This document shows, in pieces, positions 1-5,615 of a DNA stretch of 12,358 nt (positions are counted from its first letter, which is position 1; each line of letters starts with the position of its first letter). A model generated the notes under the pieces. The model did not search any database. It saw only the letters and a program-made list of their open reading frames with translations, and was not told where the DNA came from. The position numbers were made by a program, and so were the translations under genes. The stretch covers positions 1-12,358 of the forward strand of contig JAEDJV010000072.1 of the NCBI GenBank assembly GCA_016296165.1, written 5' to 3'. Source of the DNA: Oscillospiraceae bacterium. Its GTDB lineage: Bacteria; Bacillota; Clostridia; Oscillospirales; Ruminococcaceae.

Positions 1-1
1 G

Positions 2-814
2 CATATTCTGATTAATTCAAAATGTCATAATTCTGAAAAGTGCATGATGCTTTCTGAAGAAGAATTTATTAACAATACAGAATACCCCGGAACCAAATCA
101 TATTTGTCATATATACTCGAAGCGTCAGCTTACATTGTTTCTGTGACATCGGCAATTGAAGAGGCAGTTGAAAATAGGTATATTATATGCAGACAGCTTC
201 TGTATTATCTGAGAAATCAAGAGGATTTTGATGATGATATTTCAGCTGAGGAGTATCAGAGTTTTTGTGAAATAGTAAAATATCTCAGTGACTGTTATAT
301 TGGTTCGAGACTTGATCCGGGAAAAAACGAAGATATTGACGCTGTACATAAATGGATAGTTTATCTTAGGGGGAGGATGACAGATTTTGCTGTGAGTTCC
401 TTTTGTGATAATTATAGAGATATTTCAAATGGAAAATTTGACGGAGATCTGATAAATAATTCGTGGAGCAGAACGATAAAAAAAGTATTTTCCAGAAGTC
501 AGAGAAATCTGTTTGCCTCATCAGAAGAATTTCTGCTGGCGGTTAATTCAGCTTCTAAGATTGTATATTATCTCACTGATATATTCATTAAGGCAGTAGA
601 AACTGAAAATGAAATCAGTTCACTTTTTTTTACAGATACGAGAATAAAAATGCTCATACCTGAAATATTCAGAAATAAATACAGGGAGTGTTCATCAGGG
701 AAAAGTGAAAGTTATAAAGCATATCTGAGAATAATCATGGTTCTGGACTACATATGCAGTCTGACTGATGCTGAAGCACTTAATCTGTACAGAAAATTAC
801 GGTTTGATATGTAA
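2..814 (+). CDS. Degenerate dGTPase-like (HD superfamily) protein, 5' end outside window
   Basis: The frame is open from base 2, so the gene almost certainly begins upstream. The first in-frame ATG (44) has no convincing ribosome site. Counting from that ATG, SEEEF (4-8), the EASAYI segment (26-31) followed by an IEEAVE helix, and DYICSLTD plus a YRKL tail (235-252) line up by eye with dGTP triphosphohydrolase landmarks: the SEEE segment, EAADDI followed by DLEDAVE, and DYISGMTD followed by YRRL near the C-terminus. dGTPases hydrolyse dGTP to deoxyguanosine and triphosphate. The Asp pair of EAADD, which supplies a metal ligand in the family, is Ala-Tyr here, so activity is doubtful. The N-terminal HD motif would lie before the window. 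The stop is 99 bp before the next gene, which has its own candidate promoter. Family assignment rests on remembered motifs; a divergent paralogue is likelier than the housekeeping enzyme. Confidence 0.6.
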   Translation, partial: HILINSKCHNSEKCMMLSEEEFINNTEYPGTKSYLSYILEASAYIVSVTSAIEEAVENRYIICRQLLYYLRNQEDFDDDISAEEYQSFCEIVKYLSDCYIGSRLDPGKNEDIDAVHKWIVYLRGRMTDFAVSSFCDNYRDISNGKFDGDLINNSWSRTIKKVFSRSQRNLFASSEEFLLAVNSASKIVYYLTDIFIKAVETENEISSLFFTDTRIKMLIPEIFRNKYRECSSGKSESYKAYLRIIMVLDYICSLTDAEALNLYRKLRFDM

Positions 815-840
815 AATTTTTGCTGTATAAGAAAAACGTA

Positions 841-869
841 TTGCCTTATTTACTGTGATGTGTTAAAAT
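841..869 (+). promoter_or_regulatory. Candidate sigma-A promoter for the Nudix-nth-lysozyme operon
   Basis: TTGCCT (841-846) and TAAAAT (864-869) are separated by 17 bp. They match the -35 and -10 consensus at four and five of six positions. The site lies about 45 bp before the GTG start at 914 and is the only good promoter visible before this four-gene run. It is a prediction from sequence only. Confidence 0.45.
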
Positions 870-894
870 AATATTATATGCAAAAATATTTTTT

Positions 895-903
895 GAGGAA
901 GGA
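895..903 (+). promoter_or_regulatory. Ribosome binding site fixing a GTG start
   Basis: GAGGAAGGA sits 10 bases before the GTG at 914. No in-frame ATG nearby has comparable support, and the PPase-like homology begins about eight residues after this GTG. Together these decide the start. Confidence 0.7.
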
Positions 904-913
904 ATAACAAATC

Positions 914-1693
914 GTGAACGTAAACAGAAACTCTTTATTGGGGAGGACAGCTGATATTACGATTGACAGACAGCTTGGCTCGAGAAATATCAGACACAGA
1001 AACATTACATACAGCATACAGCTCGGGCATTTTGCTGCGGAAAAAAAATCAGGAAAGATAAAGCACCTGATCTATATTATAGGAGCTGAAAATACTTCAA
1101 ACACGTTCAAGGGAACGATTATATGCACTATTAAGAGAAATGATACCAATCAGCTTCTCCTTGTAGCAGCACCGGAAGGCAAGCATTTTTACGAAGTACA
1201 GATACGTGAGTGCCTGGGGTTTTTTGAAAAACAGTACAAGTCTGATTACGAATTTTACATGACAAAGTCATGCGGAATTATTCTTTACAGAATAGTTGAT
1301 GATACAGTTCAGTTTCTTGTTTCCAGAGATAAAAAAAGCGGACGGATCTCCCTTATAAAAGGCGGCATAGAATTCGGGGAAAGTGAAAAAGAAACAGCAG
1401 TACGTGAAGTCCTTGAAAAAACCGGGATATGCGCAGAGATTTCAGATGATTTCAGATCAGAGTACGTTTTCGGAACTTCTGAACATACAAGGGAAAAATC
1501 CGTTTTCTTTATGGCAGAGTACGGTGATGTTATGCTTAAGACGCCTGAAAAAAGCGATTATGTCCTTTCTGTTATGACTTTTGAAGAAGCCGTCAGAAGT
1601 CTGGATTATCCGCAGGAAATAATTCTTCTCATGGAGGCGAGGGATTACTATGAACAAAAAAGAAAGAGTATGTGCAGCGATAAGCGAGCTTAA
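914..1693 (+). CDS. Pyrophosphatase-like domain fused to a Nudix hydrolase domain
   Basis: A two-domain protein of 259 residues with a GTG start. Residues about 8-112 resemble short Firmicute family I inorganic pyrophosphatases: ITIDRQLGS, an FKGTIICTIKR stretch like FTGKVIAVIHR, APEG, and a final FFEKQY. The acidic DGEExD loop that binds metal in the family reads SGKIKH (46-51) here, so this part is probably non-catalytic. Residues about 117-245 are a Nudix domain. Its box starts at G150 with E156, R164-E165 and E168, then K169 where the consensus has the second Glu, then G171. Nudix enzymes cleave nucleoside diphosphates linked to another group; the substrate here cannot be read from sequence. 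Its 3' end overlaps nth by 44 bp, implying co-transcription and possible coupling. The Nudix assignment is firm; the PPase-like assignment is by eye but consistent along the whole domain. Confidence 0.8.
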   Translation: MNVNRNSLLGRTADITIDRQLGSRNIRHRNITYSIQLGHFAAEKKSGKIKHLIYIIGAENTSNTFKGTIICTIKRNDTNQLLLVAAPEGKHFYEVQIRECLGFFEKQYKSDYEFYMTKSCGIILYRIVDDTVQFLVSRDKKSGRISLIKGGIEFGESEKETAVREVLEKTGICAEISDDFRSEYVFGTSEHTREKSVFFMAEYGDVMLKTPEKSDYVLSVMTFEEAVRSLDYPQEIILLMEARDYYEQKRKSMCSDKRA

Positions 1694-2309
1694 GAAGATA
1701 TATCCGGAAGCGGTCTGTTCACTTAATTATTCCAAACCGTATGAGCTTCTGATTGCCACAAGACTTTCTGCACAGTGTACTGATGCAAGAGTCAATATAG
1801 TTACAAAAGAACTGTTTAAAAAATATCCTACTCTCCAGAGTTTTGCAGATGCAGATCTGGAGGAGCTCGAGTCATATGTAAGACCATGCGGATTTTACAG
1901 GACCAAAGCAAAGAGCATAAAGGAAATGGCCATAAGTATTATTTCCGATTTTGGCGGAGAAGTACCGGATACTATGGAAAAACTTACGTCGCTTTCAGGC
2001 GTCGGAAGGAAAACGGCAAATCTCATACTCGGGGATGTTTATGGAAAACCGGCAGTAGTTACGGACACACATTGTATACGAATTACCGGAAGACTGGGAT
2101 TTACGGACAATACCGAACCGCGAAAGGTTGAAAAGGATCTTCGTGAGATCATTCCTCCGGAAGAAGGTTCTGATTTTTGTCATCGACTTGTGAATTTTGG
2201 AAGAGAAATATGCAAGGCGAGAAATCCAATGTGTGATATATGCACTTTGAAAAATATATGCAGATTTTATAAGGAAAATTACGGGATTGAAAATGAAGAG
2301 GGAAAATAA
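1650..2309 (+). CDS. nth: Endonuclease III, DNA glycosylase/AP lyase
   Basis: A base excision repair enzyme that removes oxidised pyrimidines and nicks the abasic site. It has 219 residues, close to the usual 211-220. The helix-hairpin-helix is LSGVGRKTAN (115-124) with catalytic Lys121, followed by the catalytic Asp139 in VTDTH. The four Fe-S cluster cysteines, C-x6-C-x2-C-x5-C, are at 188, 195, 198 and 204. All key residues sit one position from E. coli Nth numbering, so the enzyme looks fully functional. The ATG at 1650 lies inside the upstream Nudix gene, with a GGAGG (1633-1637) 12 bases before it, and the stop is 2 bp before the next gene. It is therefore mid-operon, between a Nudix protein and cell-wall lysozymes; the first pairing fits damage control, the second has no obvious functional link. 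Confidence 0.96.
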   Translation: MNKKERVCAAISELKKIYPEAVCSLNYSKPYELLIATRLSAQCTDARVNIVTKELFKKYPTLQSFADADLEELESYVRPCGFYRTKAKSIKEMAISIISDFGGEVPDTMEKLTSLSGVGRKTANLILGDVYGKPAVVTDTHCIRITGRLGFTDNTEPRKVEKDLREIIPPEEGSDFCHRLVNFGREICKARNPMCDICTLKNICRFYKENYGIENEEGK

Positions 2310-2311
2310 AA

Positions 2312-3796
2312 ATGAAAAGAAAAATTTGTCTGCTTACAGCTTTGATGATAGCTGTTTCTCCGATAGCTTATCATTTGGCCTCGAGTGATAAAAAACAGGA
2401 CTCAGTTTGTATCGAGGCGGCTGCAACGAGTCTTATTAGCGAAAACGGTATTTCACTTATAAAAGAGTTTGAGGGGTTTTTGCAGTATGCACAGTGGGAC
2501 TACAAGCAGTGGACCATAGGTTACGGAACCGGTGTTGACAAGGACGCATATCCTGACGGCATTACAGAGGGTGAAGCAGACAGACTTCTCAGGGAAGTAG
2601 TTGTTGTATATGAGGGATATGTTCAGAATTTTCTTAACAAATACAATATTACGGTAACACAGAATCAGTACGACGCACTTGTTAGCTTTACATACAACAT
2701 GGGAAATGTCTGGATTAATTCAGACGAGGTAACTATAAGAACCTATCTGATAAACGGGATATCAAACTATTCCCCTGAGCAGATAAAAGAAGCATTTATG
2801 ATGTGGTGCAAGGCAGGCGGAGAGGTTTTGCCCGGACTCCTCAGGAGAAGAGAGAGGGAGGCAGATCTTTTTCTTTCAGATCTTGAACTCATTCCGCAGG
2901 TTAAAGGCGAGTACTGGAGAGTAACCTCATCAACAGGTGTGAGATTCAGAAAGGACTGTGTCACTACTTCAGAAATTTTTGGAGTCATTCCTTACAATAC
3001 AGTAATTATTGCCGAAGAAAAGAAGGAATGTGACGGATTTTTATGGGGAAGGGTAAAAATCAATGACATATATGGCTGGTGCGTGCTTGACTACGCAGAA
3101 CACATTAGTGGCAGCATAGAAACAACGGTTATTCCTGACAGCGAAGAAAAAATCGAAAAATGGCGTATTACATCAGAAACAGGTGTAAATCTCAGATTCA
3201 ATCATTCCACCGACGATCAGGTACTTGATGTCATTCCCTGTAAAACTGAGATAACCGTATATGAAAAAGTTCAGAAGGATTCATTTGTCTGGGCAAGGAC
3301 AGAGTACAACGGAAAAGTCGGCTGGTGTGTTCTGAATTATGCGGAACAGATCTGGCCTGTACCCGAGGACAAGCTTGAATCAATCAGGATAGACAGACTT
3401 CCGGATAAGGTAGTCTATACATCCGGTGAGCTTTTTGAAAGTACAGGAATGAAAATAATAGCAAAATACAGCAGCGGCAGGGAAGATGAAATAACCGAAT
3501 ACGGCTGCAGCGGAAACACCATTCTTCCCGGAATGAGTACAGTTACGATAGACTACAAAGGTCTGACATGTGAACTTACAGTTCTGGTCAATCCTGTTCC
3601 GGGTGACGCAAACAAAAACGGGACAGTTGATCCTGATGACACGGGCATACTTCGAGATTATCTCCTTAACGCTGAAGATGAATTCTGTGAATGGGAAACA
3701 GGAGACATGAATGGTGATGGAACAATAAACATAATAGATTTTATCTATATGAAAAACCATATTATTTATAACAGCAAATTACAAAACAAAATTTGA
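2312..3796 (+). CDS. Secreted GH24 lysozyme with two SH3b domains, Ig-like domain and dockerin
   Basis: A predicted exported muramidase of 494 residues. In order: a signal peptide (KRK then a hydrophobic core, about 1-23); a GH24 lysozyme domain about 42-192 with the T4-lysozyme-like triad Glu54, Asp63 and Thr68 (E-x8-D-x4-T, then IGYGTG); two bacterial SH3 domains (about 202-264 and 284-347) that share the GWCVL-(D/N)-YAE ending; a Big_3-type Ig-like domain (about 356-427); and a type I-like dockerin (430-487) with two calcium loops, D432-D443 and D465-D476. GH24 enzymes cut the MurNAc-GlcNAc bond of peptidoglycan, SH3b domains usually bind cell wall, and dockerins plug into scaffoldin cohesins. 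Start choice is supported by GAGGG (2298-2302) nine bases before the ATG. It follows nth by 2 bp. A dockerin on a lysozyme is unusual and suggests scaffold-bound wall remodelling or attack on other bacteria; that role is inference. Confidence 0.9.
   Translation: MKRKICLLTALMIAVSPIAYHLASSDKKQDSVCIEAAATSLISENGISLIKEFEGFLQYAQWDYKQWTIGYGTGVDKDAYPDGITEGEADRLLREVVVVYEGYVQNFLNKYNITVTQNQYDALVSFTYNMGNVWINSDEVTIRTYLINGISNYSPEQIKEAFMMWCKAGGEVLPGLLRRREREADLFLSDLELIPQVKGEYWRVTSSTGVRFRKDCVTTSEIFGVIPYNTVIIAEEKKECDGFLWGRVKINDIYGWCVLDYAEHISGSIETTVIPDSEEKIEKWRITSETGVNLRFNHSTDDQVLDVIPCKTEITVYEKVQKDSFVWARTEYNGKVGWCVLNYAEQIWPVPEDKLESIRIDRLPDKVVYTSGELFESTGMKIIAKYSSGREDEITEYGCSGNTILPGMSTVTIDYKGLTCELTVLVNPVPGDANKNGTVDPDDTGILRDYLLNAEDEFCEWETGDMNGDGTINIIDFIYMKNHIIYNSKLQNKI
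2915..3352 (+). repeat. Tandem SH3b domain repeat inside the GH24 lysozyme gene
   Basis: Two copies of an SH3b module are encoded at about 2915-3103 and 3161-3352. Each begins with a WR(V/I)TS-x-TGV segment and ends with GWCVL-(D/N)-YAE-(H/Q)-I. The DNA has diverged clearly, for example at third codon positions in the GWCVL stretch, so this is an old internal duplication rather than a recent one. Wall-binding SH3b pairs are common in secreted lysins. Confidence 0.75.
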
Positions 3797-3839
3797 AACA
3801 AACAGAATAAAAAAACAAACAAAAGACAGGAAAGTAACG

Positions 3840-4724
3840 ATGAGCAGAGAACATGGTATTCCATTAAAATACAAACGCAGACAGCGTATAGCAGTCTTAA
3901 TTCTTATCATATTAATCATAGTTCTGGCAGCTTTGGTAAACGTAATTGTAAAAGCTGTTCTGGGAGTGGTGCAGCCGGTAATGGCTGATCCGGGACCATG
4001 TACTGTTGAATATATGAAGCTAATGTTCAACAGATATAAGAATGAGAACTTTACAACACAAAACGGATTAAAATTCTATCATCAGGATGGGGAACTCCGA
4101 TCCAGAGTAGGCATTGACGTTTCATATGCACAAAAGGAAATAGACTGGAAAAAGGTTAAGGAAGATGGTATTGATTTTGCAATGATCCGTCTTGGTTTCA
4201 GGGGTTATGAAAGCGGATGGCTTAATCTTGATGAATATTTTCACAAAAATATTTCAGGTGCACAGGCAGCAGGAATAGAAACAGGCGTATATTTTTATTC
4301 TCAGGCAATAAGCGAAAAAGAGGCAGAAGAGGAAGCTGATTTTGTCCTTGAGCAGATTAAAAATTACAAAATTACATATCCGGTGGCATACGACTGGGAA
4401 GTGGTGTCAGGAAATGAAGCCAGAACAGATAATATTTCTTCTGAGACGCTTAATAACTGCGCACTTGCATTCTGCAGAAAAGTTGAAGAATCAGGATATA
4501 AGCCGGTAGTATATGCCTCACTTAACCTCCTTCGGAGTCAGTTTGACAAATATGATATTCACATTATTTCCGAATATGATTTATGGCTTGCAGAGTACAA
4601 GGACTATCCCGAATATCCTTATTATTTCCGTATGTGGCAGTACACAGATGAAGGAAAAATCTCCGGAATTGATTATCCTACAGATATAAATGTTTATTTT
4701 GAAATAAATCCTTCGACACATTAA
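3840..4724 (+). CDS. Membrane-anchored GH25 lysozyme (N-acetylmuramidase)
   Basis: A 294-residue GH25 enzyme. A short basic N-terminus (KYKRRQR) is followed by one hydrophobic segment (about 17-45) with no clear cleavage site, so a signal anchor is likely, holding the enzyme outside the membrane. The catalytic domain starts at GIDVSYAQ (91-98, Asp93), continues through FAMIRLGFRG and GVYFYSQA, and carries the active-site Asp185-x-Glu187 in YPVAYDWE. A final RMWQYT strand is typical of the family. GH25 enzymes cut peptidoglycan between MurNAc and GlcNAc. No wall-binding domain or dockerin is present, unlike its GH24 neighbour. The start is supported by AGGAAAG (3828-3834) five bases before the ATG. 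It lies 43 bp after the GH24 gene and is the last gene before the terminator. Confidence 0.93.
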   Translation: MSREHGIPLKYKRRQRIAVLILIILIIVLAALVNVIVKAVLGVVQPVMADPGPCTVEYMKLMFNRYKNENFTTQNGLKFYHQDGELRSRVGIDVSYAQKEIDWKKVKEDGIDFAMIRLGFRGYESGWLNLDEYFHKNISGAQAAGIETGVYFYSQAISEKEAEEEADFVLEQIKNYKITYPVAYDWEVVSGNEARTDNISSETLNNCALAFCRKVEESGYKPVVYASLNLLRSQFDKYDIHIISEYDLWLAEYKDYPEYPYYFRMWQYTDEGKISGIDYPTDINVYFEINPSTH

Positions 4725-4728
4725 AAAA

Positions 4729-4758
4729 TAACCTCCTGAATTACTGGTCAGGAGGTTA
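4729..4758. terminator. Bidirectional rho-independent terminator
   Basis: A perfect 11-bp stem (4729-4739 with 4748-4758, core ACCTCCTGA/TCAGGAGGT) encloses an 8-base loop. It is followed by T4760-T4765 on the + strand. On the - strand it is followed by the T-run complementary to A4723-A4728. It lies exactly between the convergent GH25 and HAD genes and can end both transcripts; the 3' ends of both reading frames touch its flanks. Confidence 0.9.
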
Positions 4759-4763
4759 ATTTT

Positions 4764-5615
4764 TTATCTTAGTATCATTTTATCAATAAATCTTGCTGCA
4801 CCGTCTTCGTCGTTGTCAAATTCGGTTATGTATTTACTGATTTCTTTAAGTTCCTTGTCAGCATTTTTCATAGCAATTCCTATGCCTGCAGTATTAATCA
4901 TTGAGATGTCATTTTCTGTATCCCCGATAGCTGCAATTTCTGATAAAGGAACCCCTGTGATATCTGACAGATACTCTATGCATTTGCCTTTGGTTGCATT
5001 TTTGGCGGTTATTTCAATATTGTTTGCTCCGCCGGTTACATATTCAAGTGAGTCATAATGTGAGAGAATCTCTCTTATCTCCTCACGTCCCTTATATATG
5101 CTCCCTGTTTTTCTGAAGTTTATTGTAAGTTTCTGTACGTCAGGTTTTTTACATATATAAAAATCTTTTATACTATCTACGACTACTCTGCTTTTGCGTA
5201 TATAATCCTTTACAGGTTCTGATGCGTCTATGTCTTTTAAAATATCAAGATTACGATAATCAGTATATGCATGTTTACTGGTAAAAATATCTGCCATGAT
5301 ATCGAGTTTTATAAATTCATCAAGAAGCTTCAGAATTATTTCTTCCGGCAGACTTTCTTCCCTTATAAGAGATTTTTTTCGGATATCATAAAGTCCTGCA
5401 CCGTTTGAACAGATTGCAAAGCTAATATCTGCATTCTTTATCTGTTCAGGTATTCCTCCCAGATGTCTGCCTGTAACAGGAATTACGGTAAATCCCTGTA
5501 AGGCAACTTTTTTGAGGATATTTACAGAATAGTCACTTATGGTTTTGTCCGAGCGAAGCAGAGTTCCGTCCAGATCAGTACATATGATACGTACCTTATC
5601 TGTTAAAATACTCAT
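4764..5615 (-). CDS. Cof-type HAD-superfamily (subclass IIB) phosphatase
   Basis: A cytoplasmic 283-residue phosphatase of the usual length for this family. Motif I is DLDGTLL with nucleophile Asp14 and Asp16, motif II is VTGR with Thr48, the motif III lysine is probably K209 in TKGK, and motif IV is GDTEND (231-236). The long insert between motifs II and III is the C2B cap. Family members dephosphorylate sugar phosphates, nucleotides or flavin precursors; the substrate here is not readable. Its ATG overlaps the stop codon of the upstream cellulase (ATGA, 5612-5615), and no clear SD precedes it, so translation is probably coupled to the cellulase. The link to cellulose use, for example handling of sugar phosphates, is speculation. 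It ends at the shared bidirectional terminator. Confidence 0.93.
   Translation of the reverse strand: MSILTDKVRIICTDLDGTLLRSDKTISDYSVNILKKVALQGFTVIPVTGRHLGGIPEQIKNADISFAICSNGAGLYDIRKKSLIREESLPEEIILKLLDEFIKLDIMADIFTSKHAYTDYRNLDILKDIDASEPVKDYIRKSRVVVDSIKDFYICKKPDVQKLTINFRKTGSIYKGREEIREILSHYDSLEYVTGGANNIEITAKNATKGKCIEYLSDITGVPLSEIAAIGDTENDISMINTAGIGIAMKNADKELKEISKYITEFDNDEDGAARFIDKMILR

Noticed and set aside
44..814. Complete 256-residue gene starting at ATG 44
   Set aside because: The same frame is open back to base 2, there is no good SD before 44, and the homology suggests missing N-terminal sequence.
3380..3760. 126-residue antisense open frame inside the GH24 gene
   Set aside because: It lies wholly opposite the Ig-like and dockerin coding sequence, has Cys-rich unstructured composition and no SD or known motif; a shadow frame.
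2312..4724. GH24 plus GH25 lysozymes as a prophage lysis cassette
   Set aside because: There is no holin, tail, portal or integrase gene; the proteins have a signal peptide with dockerin and a membrane anchor, and they sit in an operon with nth.
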